Assembly (NCBI GenBank): GCA_032358255.1
Contig: JAULBX010000002.1
Span: 248,001-312,000 of the forward strand
DNA from: Heterotrichella gracilis
Lineage: Eukaryota; Sar; Xanthophyceae; Tribonematales; Xanthonemataceae
Reading direction: 5' to 3'
Length of the DNA stretch: 64,000 nucleotides
The first letter of the stretch is position 1, and every line of letters starts with the position of its first letter. This document shows, in pieces, positions 9,123 to 19,110 of the stretch. Below the pieces are notes generated by a model. It had not been told where the DNA came from and ran no database searches. It saw only the letters and a program-made list of their open reading frames with translations. The position numbers and the translations under genes were made by a program.

Positions 9123-9932
9123 TTGTCCATCCAGAATTTTATATGTTTCCTTTCTTTTGGCATTACCGATGCTGTGGATATATTATTGGTGGCCGTTATA
9201 CTTTATCTGGCATACAATTTGGTTAAAGGCACATCGGCCGTAAATATCTTTATTGGTCTTGCTTTTATTTATTTCGCTTACATTATTATTAAAGCTTTCG
9301 ATCTGCGCTTGCTCTCTTCTATTATTGGAAAATTTGTGAACGTCGGTGTTATTGCGGTAATGATCGTATTCCAGCAAGAGATACGGAAGTTCTTATTATA
9401 TATTGGCTCTAACGAATTTTTACGGAACAAGAACTGGAAGAATATCTTTAAACGCAGCTTTGCAAATAACAGCGACAAAGAAATTTATTTAAATATTGAA
9501 GCCGTTGTAGATGCCTGTTTTAATATGAGCGAAACCAAAACAGGCGCCTTAATAATTATTGCGCGCAAATCGGATCTTAAGTTTTTTATTAATACGGGAG
9601 ATCATTTAGACTCAGGATTGACCAGTCGCATGTTGGAGAACATCTTCTTTAAAAATTCGCCTTTGCATGATGGCGCCGTAATTATACAGGACAACAGAAT
9701 TATTGCCGCAAGATGCGTTTTACCGGTAACGGAAAAAGAGAATTTTCCGGCTAATTATGGCATGCGTCACCGTGCGGCCGTTGGTATCACGGAAAATACG
9801 GATGCTTTGGCCATCTCTGTATCGGAGCAAACAGGAGCCGTTTCGTTTACGATGCATAGTGAAATAACCCCAAATATTAATAAACAAACGTTAACATTCC
9901 TGTTGGAAAAAAACCTTAAACAGTTAAACTAA
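9123..9932 (+). CDS. cdaA: diadenylate cyclase CdaA-type (c-di-AMP synthase)
   Basis: 269 residues. Three N-terminal membrane segments (about residues 15-75) precede a DAC domain with the catalytic DGA motif (HDGAVII) and the RHRAA motif, which bind ATP and make cyclic di-AMP. The start is TTG at 9123: an in-frame stop lies at 9111-9113 and there is no ATG before the conserved membrane region. It begins 5 bp after ppx stops, so c-di-AMP synthesis appears co-transcribed with polyphosphate metabolism. The usual partners cdaR and glmM are not adjacent. Confidence 0.92.
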   Translation: MSIQNFICFLSFGITDAVDILLVAVILYLAYNLVKGTSAVNIFIGLAFIYFAYIIIKAFDLRLLSSIIGKFVNVGVIAVMIVFQQEIRKFLLYIGSNEFLRNKNWKNIFKRSFANNSDKEIYLNIEAVVDACFNMSETKTGALIIIARKSDLKFFINTGDHLDSGLTSRMLENIFFKNSPLHDGAVIIQDNRIIAARCVLPVTEKENFPANYGMRHRAAVGITENTDALAISVSEQTGAVSFTMHSEITPNINKQTLTFLLEKNLKQLN

Positions 9933-9962
9933 AAAATAGTAATTTCAAAAAAATTATTAATT

Positions 9963-10478
9963 ATGAATATTTCAGAAGACAAAGCAGTAACGGTTAATTA
10001 TTATTTAACCTCCAGTAAAAATAATCAACCCGAACAATTAATAGAACAAACATCAACAGAACATCCATTTGTTTTTTTATTTGGATTTGGTGGTGTGTTG
10101 CCCGAATTTGAATCTAATCTCATGGGAAAAGGCAAAGGCGACAAATTTGATTTTAAAATAAAAGCAGAGAACGGTTACGGTGTTTTTGAAAAAGATTACG
10201 TGGTAAAAATTGATAAAGCTGCTTTTGAAGTAGAAGGTAAATTTGACGATGCACGCATTAAAGTGGGTGAAGATGTGGAGATGAATGATGCCGAAGGCAA
10301 CCAGTTAATTGGTAAAGTTTTAGAAATAACTGACGCACATGTAGAAATGGATTTTAATCATCCTTTAGCCGGGCACGACCTGCATTTTATTGGCGAAGTT
10401 TTAGATGTAAGAGAAGCTACACAAGAAGAACTTGACCACGGCCATATTCACGGGCCGGGCGGGCATCACCATCATTAG
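9963..10478 (+). CDS. slyD: SlyD-like FKBP-type peptidyl-prolyl isomerase
   Basis: 171 residues, the length and layout of SlyD. An FKBP half-domain at the N-terminus contains FLFGFGGVLPEFESNLMGKGKGD, split by an insert-in-flap domain (about residues 75-130) with FNHPLAGHDLHF, and a histidine-rich tail ends the protein (GHIHGPGGHHHH). SlyD proteins act as cytosolic proline isomerases and chaperones and bind nickel or other metals through the tail. It follows cdaA by 30 bp and is followed at once by a strong terminator at 10489-10517, so it closes the polyphosphate/cdaA transcription unit. Confidence 0.93.
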   Translation: MNISEDKAVTVNYYLTSSKNNQPEQLIEQTSTEHPFVFLFGFGGVLPEFESNLMGKGKGDKFDFKIKAENGYGVFEKDYVVKIDKAAFEVEGKFDDARIKVGEDVEMNDAEGNQLIGKVLEITDAHVEMDFNHPLAGHDLHFIGEVLDVREATQEELDHGHIHGPGGHHHH

Positions 10479-10488
10479 GAGTTAAGGA

Positions 10489-10517
10489 GCCTCAAATTAA
10501 TAGTTTGAGGCTTTTTT
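10489..10517 (+). terminator. intrinsic terminator after slyD
   Basis: An 8-bp perfect stem (GCCTCAAA, 10489-10496, with TTTGAGGC, 10504-10511), a 7-nt loop and a run of six T. It begins 10 bp after the slyD stop and ends the plus-strand operon. Confidence 0.85.
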
Positions 10518-10527
10518 ATTATACAAA

Positions 10528-11022
10528 ATGAAAAAAACTTTATTTATAATTTTTGTTTTTATCACCGGATTAATAACTTGTCAAACTATAAAGTCTGACA
10601 CTATTGATTATACTTCGTTTTTAAAAAGAACATATCTTTTGGCAAAAACAACCGAAGGCAAAAAAGATAAACAACGACTTTTTGATTCCACAAGAATTTT
10701 AAATGCGTGGATAATAACAAAAAAAGAAGAAATTGAGCCAAACTGGAGCAAAACCCTTAAAATGAACGACACTATCATGTTGGCAGAATGGGATCTTGAA
10801 AAAGGGAGTCAATTAGTAAATGGTCATGCTTCGGGAAAAATAACTTTAAATACCAAAACGAACATTCTTATTATTGAGAAAACACGTTGGGTTAACCTTG
10901 ATAAGAAGATGGTGAGAAAATTCAAAATATTAAAATGGACAAAGAGCGAAGTAATTCTTTTAGACCTTTTTGATATGGACCTTAAGAGAAAATACTATTT
11001 TATTAATTCTAAAAGTTCCTGA
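10528..11022 (+). CDS. small secreted or lipoprotein-like protein of unknown function
   Basis: 164 residues starting with a signal sequence (MKKTLFIIFVFITGLITC). The cysteine at position 18 gives LITC, a near but non-canonical lipobox because Thr precedes the Cys. The body is mixed charged and hydrophobic, with DTIMLAEWDLEKGSQLVNGHASG and KFKILKWTKSEVILLDLFD, which reads as a small beta-rich domain of the lipocalin or META-like kind; that is a guess from the pattern. Its start lies just past the slyD terminator, so it needs its own promoter. It converges on the next gene with a 4-bp gap. I do not recognise the family. Confidence 0.6.
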   Translation: MKKTLFIIFVFITGLITCQTIKSDTIDYTSFLKRTYLLAKTTEGKKDKQRLFDSTRILNAWIITKKEEIEPNWSKTLKMNDTIMLAEWDLEKGSQLVNGHASGKITLNTKTNILIIEKTRWVNLDKKMVRKFKILKWTKSEVILLDLFDMDLKRKYYFINSKSS

Positions 11023-11026
11023 TAAG

Positions 11027-12031
11027 CTACTCCCCCCTCTTACTCACAGAACCAAAGTCATACTTCAATTTTACGATGCGCATGGTTTTATTATTGGGGT
11101 CGCGGATGATAAAGGAGTTTAGTAAACCATTGCTGGAATCGGTAACATAACTTACTTCTTTGATAAGGGTTTCGTTCTTAAAATGTTTTTCGGTGTATAA
11201 CTCGTCTTTATTGTCGTACTCGTAGGTGATCTTTAAATCCACATTATTATGTGCGTTACCTTTAAAGCGTGCTTCAGATAAATGATTGTTCTTGTATTCA
11301 AATTTGTGTTCCTGCATGATCCAGGAAGCAGCGGTGTAATTCTCGATGATCTCTTTTTTTCTTCCTAAACTATCATAGTTAGTAACAACTTCTTTATAAG
11401 AACGGTTCTCATTATTCAAATAGGTACATTTTGTTTGTCCTGAAGAATATTTTTGATATTGAAAACTGTCTTCGCTTAATAGCACCTGGTTGCCTAAAAC
11501 AAACATCGATCTATCTTTGCTATTGTTGGTTTCTTTAAATCTTAGTTCTTTGGTTAAATTACCTTGCGCGTCATAACGGTAATAACGGCTTTCGTAATAA
11601 TTAAAACCGTCGTTATAGCGCTTTAATATTAAATTATTTCCCGAATAAAAATAGTTGGTGCTAACCGTATCATAAATATAAACGCTTTCTATTCGTGTAC
11701 CTCCGTTACTGATCTTTCTTCTCTTTCTGTATACAGGAGGAGTGGTAACTTCTTTTTCCAGTGTTTTAATAATAGTAGTAAAAAAATAACGGGTGATCTT
11801 TCCGTTCGTGTCAAAATCATACGACTCGATCAAACTTTTATCCACCGCCACTTGAAAATCTTTTTTATCAATAATGTCAAAAGTGATACGCCTGATATTA
11901 TTCTTTTTGATCACTTCAGGATTAAAATTATGTTGCGTCTCAAATGGCGTTTCGGTTGAAGGTAATAACACCTGTGTTCTTGCGATTAAACAAAAAACAA
12001 AAGAGAAAAGTATCAGTATAAATTTATTCAA
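11027..12031 (-). CDS. secreted protein of unknown function
   Basis: 334 residues. A signal peptide ([20 protein letters not shown]) is followed by repeated short strands carrying Tyr, Asn and Lys. Phrases such as [31 protein letters not shown] and [15 protein letters not shown] recall the YD/RHS-type strand repeats common in Bacteroidota secreted proteins, but the copies are irregular and no RHS core is visible. The start is a TTG at 12031 that overlaps the end of the upstream DUF255 gene by eight bases, so the two are probably translated together. No T9SS domain is seen at its C-terminus. Function is unknown. Confidence 0.65.
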   Translation of the reverse strand: MNKFILILFSFVFCLIARTQVLLPSTETPFETQHNFNPEVIKKNNIRRITFDIIDKKDFQVAVDKSLIESYDFDTNGKITRYFFTTIIKTLEKEVTTPPVYRKRRKISNGGTRIESVYIYDTVSTNYFYSGNNLILKRYNDGFNYYESRYYRYDAQGNLTKELRFKETNNSKDRSMFVLGNQVLLSEDSFQYQKYSSGQTKCTYLNNENRSYKEVVTNYDSLGRKKEIIENYTAASWIMQEHKFEYKNNHLSEARFKGNAHNNVDLKITYEYDNKDELYTEKHFKNETLIKEVSYVTDSSNGLLNSFIIRDPNNKTMRIVKLKYDFGSVSKRGE

Positions 12032-14051
12032 GTTGCAAAAGTGCCTCTTCTACTGACTCTACCGGTTGTTTACAAGCCTGGTTTTCGCAAACGTATATCA
12101 TTGTTTTTTGCGGGTTAAACCTGTTGCTTGTTAATGGAAGGGCCGAGTCGGTGGCACTTACTGCTAAAATCGCATTTGTTATGCCTTGTTGGTAAAGGGC
12201 TGCCAACTTTTCATTAACATTTTTACCAACAATGGCAATCTCTTTAAAAGGAAAGACCAAATGTAGGGCCAAACAGCCCCAGTTACTGTATCCCGGGCCA
12301 TATTCCTTTAGTTCAACGGCTACGCAATTTAACATCTTCTCTGCCTTTTTTGTCCATTCTTCGGTGCCAAAATAGCTTCCCAGGTAAAATAAATTAAGCG
12401 CCATTTGCGAATTAGAGGCCGGAATAACGTTATCGGAGATCTCGGAAGTACGCGCCACTAATTGCGAAGAAGCGTTGTTTGTGTAATATAATAATTCGCT
12501 TTTTGGATTTACAAATTGTTTTAGTGCGAGCTCGGTTAAACTTTTTGCTTTGCTCAAATAATCTTCATCCTGCGTAATAAGATAAACCTGTTGCAGTGCT
12601 TCAATAGTAAATGCATAGTCGTCCAAGAAGGCGTCAATTTTTGCTTTTCCGTTTTTATAGGTACGAAGTAGCGAACCATCTGCATTTGATAATTTATTTA
12701 AAATAAAGTTAATGGATGATAAACAAATTTCTTTGTACTCATTTTTTCCAAAGCTTAAATAGGCCTTTGCATAAGCGGTGCACATCAATGCATTCCACGA
12801 AGTGATGGATTTATCATCTAACCCCGGCATGATGCGGCTTTTTGACTCCTGTTTTAAGATCTCTTTGCAAGCATTTATTTTTTCATTAAGCTGCTGCTGT
12901 GTTAAATTAAATTTGGCAAGTACTTCATGCAAATTTTCAGCGCGCATTAAAATATAATTGCCATGTTCCCAATAACCAGTATCGTTTATTTCATAATACA
13001 TGGCAAACAAATCATAGTGCTCCCCTAAAAGATCTTTTAGATCTAATTGATTCCATACATAATATTTTCCTTCTTCGCCATCGCTGTCTGCATCAAAAGC
13101 AGAGTAAAAACAACCTTCTTCCGTGTACCAGTATTGTTTTACAAAAGCTAAAGTATCTTCCGCAATTTCTTTATACAATTTATTTTTCGTCAAGGTATAA
13201 GCTTCACTGTATAATGAAACCAGTTGCGAATTATCGTACAACATTTTTTCGAAGTGCGGTACTTTCCAAAGCATATCTGTACTGTATCTCGCAAAGCCGC
13301 CGTGCAGCTGATCGTAAATGCCTCCGTAAGCCATTTTTGTCAATGTAAGATTGACGTGTTTTAATATTTCAGCATCTTTATTTAAACCTGCGTAACGCAG
13401 TAAAAATTGATAGTTAGAAGGCAATGGAAATTTTGGCGCCCTGTTTGGTCCGCCCTGTGTATTATCTAAACCGGATTTCCATTTTTTAATGCTTGCTTCC
13501 AATAATTTTCTATCTACCGCAAGATCATTTTGTTTTTGTGTCGTTAATAATTCCGCCTGCTTAATGCCGTTGGTCAAATTTTCCGCGTATTCCAGAGTCT
13601 TCTCTTTATTGTCAGCAAACAAACCCGATAGGCCTTTCAAAATATCCATCCATTTGCCTTTATTAAAATAAGTGCCGCCGTAAATAGGTCTGCCATCGGG
13701 TAAGGTAAAACAATTTAATGGCCAACCGCCCGAGCCGGTCATTAGCTGTACTGCTTGCATATAGAGCATATCCACATCTGATCGTTCTTCCCTGTCTACT
13801 TTAATATTGATGAAATGTTCGTTCATTAATTTCGCAACTTCAACATCTTCAAAACTTTCATGCTCCATCACATGGCACCAATGGCAAGCACTGTAGCCAA
13901 TGCTTATAAGCACAGGCTTGTTCTCTTTCTTCGCTTTTTCAAAGGCTGCATCCGAAAAAGGCAGCCAGTTTACCGGGTTGTAAGCGTGTTGCAAGAGGTA
14001 AGGACTGCTTTCGTGAACAAGCTCGTTTGGAATTTTTTTTGTTTGTGTCAT
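12024..14051 (-). CDS. DUF255 / YyaL (SSP411-like) thioredoxin-fold protein
   Basis: 675 residues from ATG at 14051. An in-frame TTG at 14084 would add 11 residues but falls inside a terminator hairpin, and the family normally begins close to [15 protein letters not shown], so I chose the ATG. The N-terminal thioredoxin-like domain has [16 protein letters not shown] with a CxxC at residues 56-59. The rest is a six-hairpin glycosidase-like alpha/alpha toroid ([14 protein letters not shown] and [10 protein letters not shown] regions). This is the YyaL/spermatogenesis-associated protein 20 family, whose biochemical role is not settled. No signal peptide is seen with the chosen start. Confidence 0.88.
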   Translation of the reverse strand: MTQTKKIPNELVHESSPYLLQHAYNPVNWLPFSDAAFEKAKKENKPVLISIGYSACHWCHVMEHESFEDVEVAKLMNEHFINIKVDREERSDVDMLYMQAVQLMTGSGGWPLNCFTLPDGRPIYGGTYFNKGKWMDILKGLSGLFADNKEKTLEYAENLTNGIKQAELLTTQKQNDLAVDRKLLEASIKKWKSGLDNTQGGPNRAPKFPLPSNYQFLLRYAGLNKDAEILKHVNLTLTKMAYGGIYDQLHGGFARYSTDMLWKVPHFEKMLYDNSQLVSLYSEAYTLTKNKLYKEIAEDTLAFVKQYWYTEEGCFYSAFDADSDGEEGKYYVWNQLDLKDLLGEHYDLFAMYYEINDTGYWEHGNYILMRAENLHEVLAKFNLTQQQLNEKINACKEILKQESKSRIMPGLDDKSITSWNALMCTAYAKAYLSFGKNEYKEICLSSINFILNKLSNADGSLLRTYKNGKAKIDAFLDDYAFTIEALQQVYLITQDEDYLSKAKSLTELALKQFVNPKSELLYYTNNASSQLVARTSEISDNVIPASNSQMALNLFYLGSYFGTEEWTKKAEKMLNCVAVELKEYGPGYSNWGCLALHLVFPFKEIAIVGKNVNEKLAALYQQGITNAILAVSATDSALPLTSNRFNPQKTMIYVCENQACKQPVESVEEALLQLE

Positions 14052-14082
14052 AGCTTGCAAAGTTAGCACAAGCAATGTAAAC

Positions 14083-14115
14083 AAAAAGCACAGAGCTTTA
14101 TTCTCTGTGCTTTTT
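14083..14115 (-). terminator. intrinsic terminator (bidirectional shape) after the T9SS gene
   Basis: A 13-bp stem (14083-14095 with 14103-14115, core GCACAGAG/CTCTGTGC) flanked by A and T runs on both sides. It lies 23 bp downstream of the T9SS gene that ends at 14139 and just upstream of the DUF255 start. Confidence 0.8.
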
Positions 14116-14138
14116 AATGCAATTTAAACTTTAAACTG

Positions 14139-15833
14139 TTAATTTTTGATCATTTTACTGTTCCCAAAAATATGATCGCCTTTTATTTCAACAATATAAA
14201 GGCCATTTGAAAGATCTTTTAAATTTACCTTATATGTTTCGCTAAGTATTTTATCAGAAAAAACTACTTGCCCAAGGTTATTGTATAATTTTATTTCAGA
14301 ATTTGTTAGATCTTTACTTGAATAGATATAAATAAGATCAGAAGACGGATTTGGAACAATACTTACATTTATTTTTTCGATCATTGCTTCACTGATACCA
14401 CTCACAAGTGCAATACAACCAGGCTTGTTGGCCAGGTCGTAAAAATTTTTCACAACAGCATTTTGATTTTTCATTTTAGCGATATTTTTATGTCCCGTTG
14501 CGCTACTATCAAAAGTTGTTAGTACTGAAAAATCCATTTCGAAAACAGCATTTGGTAAAAAAGTGAAAGGGCCATTACCAATAATAAAACGTCGGTCTCC
14601 TTTTAAATTATTTTTTGTGTATTCATTCCAACCGGTATTAAGTTGTGGATTGCCCGGATAAGCATAAGGAATTGCAGGTGAGGAATTACCATAAAGATAA
14701 CCTGTTGAATCGCCTTTTAAAGGTGAGCCATCTAACCAGATCGACTTCATGTAATTATAATAATGAATCGCAATGCTGGGGTTATTAGTTTGCGGGGGAA
14801 ATGCGCCTATGTTATTATTGTAATACATAAAGTTATTAAATCTCGTGTCTTCCATTGGTTCATCAATTAAACCGTTGTGATTATTGTCTAACAGATCCAT
14901 TGGATCTGCAAATGGCCCTTTTAATAACTGGTAAGATGTGATTGGCGGAAAATTTCCATAACTACCATCCAGACTATCTGCGTTGTATGCATAACCAATG
15001 CTAGCCTGTGGGTCGCAACCAATATAATCGTCAGTATAATTACCAAGATCAACATCGCTCCATATACCAACCATTGTGCTATTATACTTTATACTTGAGC
15101 GGTTAAATACTTTGTAGTTATAAAATGTAGTGTTATTTAACTCAGGGTAAGATGCTAAAACTGCCGGACAACTGTATGCGTAAGCCGAAACCTGGATCTC
15201 TACGCCGAGAGGTACTCCTTGCGTTTCTGTATGATATGACTTTTTATCGTTACAAACATAAAATATCATTTGATCACCTTTAATTTTTGGATAGTCGCCG
15301 CTATAAGGATTATAAATGCCATCATTGTCAACGTCTACAAAGGGCGCAAGATAATGTGAATAACCTCCGGAAACATTACCATTTGCAGGCCAGGTTAAAA
15401 TATCACTTGTGGGAACATAAGTGTTCGCAGTAATTGATCCGTTAGCATATGCTGTAAGAAACAAATTAATATCGTTGGTACTCACTTTCCATACTTTGTC
15501 AAAATTATTAGACGTTGTATTATCGATATTTCCACTAATAGTGTCTAAAGGGCCCGGCCAGAAATCCACACCGTTTTGTCGGTAGGTCATACCTGCCATA
15601 TGAAGCTGGCCTCCAGGGTCAAGACCGCCGATCCAAACTGAGCTTGCAAAATTGCAATGTTTACCTGAATTTTTTGGAACTTCGTAAGACGCCATTCCGG
15701 TAGCAAGATTCCAGAACATGTCGTTCCGATTCATAATAAGGGCTTTTACATTATTAATGTCGAGATAAGCCTGTGTCTGACTGCTGAGGCCCACTGCAAG
15801 AGCCGCAAACAAAATGAGTAAATTTTTTTTCAT
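14139..15833 (-). CDS. T9SS type A sorting-domain secreted protein
   Basis: 564 residues with an N-terminal signal peptide (MKKNLLILFAALAVGLSSQTQA) and a C-terminal T9SS type A domain: VPNPSSDLIYIYS, then NNLGQVVF and LSNGLYIVEIKG near the end. The long middle part contains calcium-like acidic loops (DVDNDGIYNPYSGDYP, DNNHNGLIDEP) and is rich in Tyr, Asn and Gly. No catalytic domain is recognised. It should cross the inner membrane by Sec and the outer membrane by T9SS, then be released or anchored on the surface. It has its own terminator downstream and a 244-bp intergenic region upstream, so it is probably a single-gene unit. Confidence 0.85.
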   Translation of the reverse strand: MKKNLLILFAALAVGLSSQTQAYLDINNVKALIMNRNDMFWNLATGMASYEVPKNSGKHCNFASSVWIGGLDPGGQLHMAGMTYRQNGVDFWPGPLDTISGNIDNTTSNNFDKVWKVSTNDINLFLTAYANGSITANTYVPTSDILTWPANGNVSGGYSHYLAPFVDVDNDGIYNPYSGDYPKIKGDQMIFYVCNDKKSYHTETQGVPLGVEIQVSAYAYSCPAVLASYPELNNTTFYNYKVFNRSSIKYNSTMVGIWSDVDLGNYTDDYIGCDPQASIGYAYNADSLDGSYGNFPPITSYQLLKGPFADPMDLLDNNHNGLIDEPMEDTRFNNFMYYNNNIGAFPPQTNNPSIAIHYYNYMKSIWLDGSPLKGDSTGYLYGNSSPAIPYAYPGNPQLNTGWNEYTKNNLKGDRRFIIGNGPFTFLPNAVFEMDFSVLTTFDSSATGHKNIAKMKNQNAVVKNFYDLANKPGCIALVSGISEAMIEKINVSIVPNPSSDLIYIYSSKDLTNSEIKLYNNLGQVVFSDKILSETYKVNLKDLSNGLYIVEIKGDHIFGNSKMIKN

Positions 15834-16077
15834 GTCTATTAAGTTTTGGTACCTCTAAGTTACCTTCAGGAAATTTCATTCGCAGCCGGAATCTGATAAC
15901 TGGCCATCAAACTCAAACAAATGGTTCTGCATACTTCTTATGTGATATTCCACAAGAGGCAAAAATTGTTTATTAAGCCCACAAATTTGCTTTTGGTTTT
16001 AAGCTTAAACCTATTTATTTAGTTAAATTTGAATAAATATTTTTTGTATCATAAAAACACAGAAAATAAGAATTACT
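15834..16077. promoter_or_regulatory. divergent intergenic region; -7-like element at 16024-16031
   Basis: 244 bp between two divergent genes. TAAATTTG at 16024-16031 fits the Bacteroidota -7 consensus TAnnTTTG exactly and points to the HlyD gene, but no clear TTTG -33 box sits at the right distance. Nothing else is recognised in it. Confidence 0.3.
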
Positions 16078-17424
16078 ATGAAACGGATATATTGGATAAT
16101 TGGAATTGGTGTTGTAATTATTTTATCGGTAATACTGGTTAAATACATGAATGGTAATAAGCCCTTTGAAGTATACACACAAAAAGCAACCACGCGTACC
16201 ATTATTGAACTGGTTTCTGCCACCGGAAAGATCCAGCCGGAGACCGAATTAAAATTAAGCAGTGATGTAAGCGGTGAAATAACCGAGATGACCGTGAAAG
16301 AGGGCGATCAGGTTAAAAAAGGTGATCTGTTATGCCGCATAAAACCAGATCTATATGTAAGTGCTATTGACAGAGTAAATGCGAACGTAAATACTACAAA
16401 AGCTAATCTAAAAACAGCCCAGGCACAGTTAGAGCAGGCAAAAGCCAATTTAGCAAATAGCGAAGCCATGTTTAACCGCAATAAAAAATTGTTAGAACAA
16501 AACGCTATTTCGCAACAGGATTTTGACGGTTTTAAAGCGCAGTACGAATCTGCAAAAGCAAATGTGTTGGCATTAGAAGCGGGTGTAAGTGCCGGGCAAT
16601 TCAACATTCAAAGCAGCGAGGCCACTTTAAAAGAAGCTAATACAAATTTAGACAAGACCTACATTTATGCACCGGTTGACGGAACCGTTTCAAAATTAAG
16701 CGTTGAAAAAGGTGAGCGTGTAGTTGGCGTAAGCGGCATGGCCGGAACGGAAATATTGCGTTTGGCTAATTTAAATGAAATGGAAGTAAGTGTTGAAGTG
16801 AACGAGAACGATATTATTAAAGTTCATAAGAACGACACCGCTTTAATTGAAGTAGATGCTTACATGGATAAAAAATTTAAAGGTATTGTAACAGAGATAG
16901 CTAATTCATCAAACAGCATGGGTATTTCAGTTGACCAGGTAACTAACTTTGTTGTAAAAATCAGATTATTGAGAGAGTCGTATCAATTTTTAATTTCAGA
17001 TAAGAACGAAATTCCTTTCAGGCCGGGGATGAGTGCGAGTGTAGATATTCAAACAAGAAAAGTGGTAAATGTGATCGCTATTCCGATACAAGCAGTGACA
17101 ACCCGTAATCCGGATTCGTTAAATGTTGGGCAGAATGAAGATAGTCGCGATGTAAAAGTAAAAAATGACCTTGAAGAAAAAGATAACAAAAAAGAAGAAG
17201 TAAAAATTAAAGAATATGTTTTTGTTGTAAATACAGATGGAACTGCCAAACAAATAGAAGTAAAAACAGGCATACAGGATAATGATTTTATTGAGGTGAT
17301 GACCGGGCTAACAGACAAGCAGGAAGTAATTTGCGGCCCGTATGCTGCCGTATCAAAAAGTTTGAAAGAGGCCTCTAAAATAAAGATCGTAAAAAAAGAA
17401 GACCTATATAAAACCGATCGATAA
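16078..17424 (+). CDS. HlyD/MacA-type periplasmic adaptor protein
   Basis: 448 residues. One N-terminal membrane anchor (about residues 5-24) leads into a lipoyl/biotinyl-like half-motif with LVSATGKIQPETELKLSSDVSG. An alpha-helical hairpin rich in Ala, Asn and Gln follows (about 95-190), then IYAPVDGTVSKLSVEKGERV and a beta-barrel. This is the RND/MacA adaptor layout, which bridges an inner-membrane pump and an outer-membrane channel. A lysine/glutamate-rich insertion at about 355-380 is unusual. No MacB ATPase, RND pump or TolC gene is next to it; it abuts tsaB with no gap, which is probably chance operon sharing. Confidence 0.88.
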   Translation: MKRIYWIIGIGVVIILSVILVKYMNGNKPFEVYTQKATTRTIIELVSATGKIQPETELKLSSDVSGEITEMTVKEGDQVKKGDLLCRIKPDLYVSAIDRVNANVNTTKANLKTAQAQLEQAKANLANSEAMFNRNKKLLEQNAISQQDFDGFKAQYESAKANVLALEAGVSAGQFNIQSSEATLKEANTNLDKTYIYAPVDGTVSKLSVEKGERVVGVSGMAGTEILRLANLNEMEVSVEVNENDIIKVHKNDTALIEVDAYMDKKFKGIVTEIANSSNSMGISVDQVTNFVVKIRLLRESYQFLISDKNEIPFRPGMSASVDIQTRKVVNVIAIPIQAVTTRNPDSLNVGQNEDSRDVKVKNDLEEKDNKKEEVKIKEYVFVVNTDGTAKQIEVKTGIQDNDFIEVMTGLTDKQEVICGPYAAVSKSLKEASKIKIVKKEDLYKTDR

Positions 17425-18105
17425 GTGGCTTTTATTTTAAATATTGAAACCTCATCAACGGTTTGCTCTGTATCTCTTAGTAAAAACGGCGAACTTATTT
17501 CTTTTAAAGAAATAAATGATGGTTTTACGCACGCTGAAAATCTACATGTATTTATAGAAGAAGTTTTAAAGACCGCTAACATTTCAGTTAAAAAATTAAA
17601 TGCCATTGCCATCAGTAAAGGACCTGGTTCATACACCGGCTTGCGTATTGGCGTTAGCGCAGCAAAAGGCTTAGCCTTTAGTTTAAACATTCCCTTAATT
17701 GCATTGAACACATTACAAATAATGACAAACTGTGCATTAATTAAAGATAATAGCGATGCAGTGTATTGCCCTATGATCGACGCGAGAAGAATGGAAATTT
17801 ATACGGCCGTTTACGATAAAGATCTTAAACAATTAAAAGACACCGAAGCTTTGATCGTGGATGAAAATTCTATTCAATCATTATCAAAATTTGAAAAAAT
17901 TTATTTTTTTGGTGATGGCATGCAAAAGTGCAAAGAGGTTTTGAGTACTCTTAAAAATGCCAACTTTATAGACGCTATTTTACCAAGCGCAAAATATATG
18001 TGCGACCTTTCTTATAAAAAATATTTAGAAAAGAAGTTTGAAGACGTGGCCTATTTTGAACCCTTCTATTTAAAGGACTTTTTAATTCTCACGAAGAAAT
18101 CTTAA
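17425..18105 (+). CDS. tsaB: TsaB, partner protein for tRNA t6A synthesis
   Basis: 226 residues of the TsaB/YeaZ family. The N-terminal LNIETSSTVCSVSLSKNG and AISKGPGSYTGLRIGVSAAKGLAF are diagnostic. TsaB pairs with TsaD to attach threonylcarbamoyl to A37 of ANN-decoding tRNAs; TsaB itself is a catalytically inactive ASKHA-fold partner. The start is a GTG at 17425, directly after the adaptor stop codon, with no ATG nearby. The gene ends base-to-base with the convergent TPR gene (18105/18106). Confidence 0.92.
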   Translation: MAFILNIETSSTVCSVSLSKNGELISFKEINDGFTHAENLHVFIEEVLKTANISVKKLNAIAISKGPGSYTGLRIGVSAAKGLAFSLNIPLIALNTLQIMTNCALIKDNSDAVYCPMIDARRMEIYTAVYDKDLKQLKDTEALIVDENSIQSLSKFEKIYFFGDGMQKCKEVLSTLKNANFIDAILPSAKYMCDLSYKKYLEKKFEDVAYFEPFYLKDFLILTKKS

Positions 18106-19110
18106 TTATTTTTTTAAGAAAGCCTTTGCTTTTTCAGAATAAAATTCGCCTTCGTCAGCAATAACTTTAAATTTTTCAAGAGCAAGCTCTTTATCACCAT
18201 TTTCATACAGCGCAAGTGCCTTATAGTACATAGCCTCCTGTAAAAATGTATTGTTTTGATCGTCTATACAACGTTGTAAATATTCAGTAGCTTTTGGATA
18301 GTTCTTTTTGTAATAATAACTCATCCCTAAATAAAAATTACAGTTAATGTCGTTATCGTTGTATCCTGAAATTACGTTCAAAGAATAAATGCATTGTCCG
18401 TAATTACCTTTTTTGAAGGATAACAAGGCATCAGAAAATTCTTCGTGTAAAAAATAATCAGCGCTTTGTTTTAAACCCGGATTAGCTTTATTAATGTCTT
18501 CCTTATTAGCATATGCAACAGATAATGCACCTTTTAAGGGGAGTTTTACGTATTGGTTCTTTTTAAAATACAGCGCGGTGTAATTAGTCACTTTAAGATC
18601 ATGAATATATACTACGGGTGCATTAGTAATATACTTGATCTTTGATTCACTTGTTTCTTTAAGCATTGCCGAAACATCAATTGCTTTTGAAGGGATCATT
18701 ACTACTGAATCTTTTGCTGCATAATAAGTATTACCGGCATTATCTGTAACATGATCAATAACTGATGATGAATGAATAAAATTTTCTTTAACGATATTAA
18801 TGGTATCTAATATAATTGGTTTTTCAATAATTACTTTTTTAGCGGACAATGTATCATTTAAGATCTTGTTTGGCGTGTTTGACGAATAAAGCACCGGTTT
18901 GTTATCAATCATAAAAAATAAGGATACACCAATAAATATGCCAATGATCAAACTAATAAAACCAAAGTAAATACCATTGTTATAAGAAAAGGTACGGTTC
19001 TTTACCTTCGATTTTAGGTCGGAAAGATCGGCATCATTTACAGCCACCTTCTCAAAGCCAAGTTGGGCAAGATAATCAAGATCGTCTATATTATTTTTAT
19101 CAACTTGCAT
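18106..19110 (-). CDS. membrane-anchored TPR protein, likely partner of the sigma factor
   Basis: 334 residues. A cytosolic N-terminal part of about 45 residues, with LDYLAQLGFEKVAV, is followed by one membrane segment (about 47-70) and a C-terminal region with TPR-like repeats (YYKKNYPKATEYLQRCID; EAMYYKALALYENGDKELALEKFK). Its start overlaps the upstream sigma-factor gene by 11 bp. That layout, a short cytosolic head plus one membrane span plus a periplasmic domain directly after a sigma gene, is that of an anti-sigma factor, but no zinc-finger anti-sigma motif is seen, so the role is inferred from context. Confidence 0.65.
   Translation of the reverse strand: MQVDKNNIDDLDYLAQLGFEKVAVNDADLSDLKSKVKNRTFSYNNGIYFGFISLIIGIFIGVSLFFMIDNKPVLYSSNTPNKILNDTLSAKKVIIEKPIILDTINIVKENFIHSSSVIDHVTDNAGNTYYAAKDSVVMIPSKAIDVSAMLKETSESKIKYITNAPVVYIHDLKVTNYTALYFKKNQYVKLPLKGALSVAYANKEDINKANPGLKQSADYFLHEEFSDALLSFKKGNYGQCIYSLNVISGYNDNDINCNFYLGMSYYYKKNYPKATEYLQRCIDDQNNTFLQEAMYYKALALYENGDKELALEKFKVIADEGEFYSEKAKAFLKK

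Noticed and set aside
12024-14084. TTG at 14084 as start of the DUF255 protein
   Set aside because: It lies in the terminator hairpin of the upstream gene, and the family starts near the ATG at 14051.
17049-17711. 220-residue open frame on the minus strand across the adaptor-tsaB junction
   Set aside because: It lies antisense to two well-supported genes, has a low-complexity Ser/Phe/Thr composition typical of a mirrored frame, and shows no family motif.
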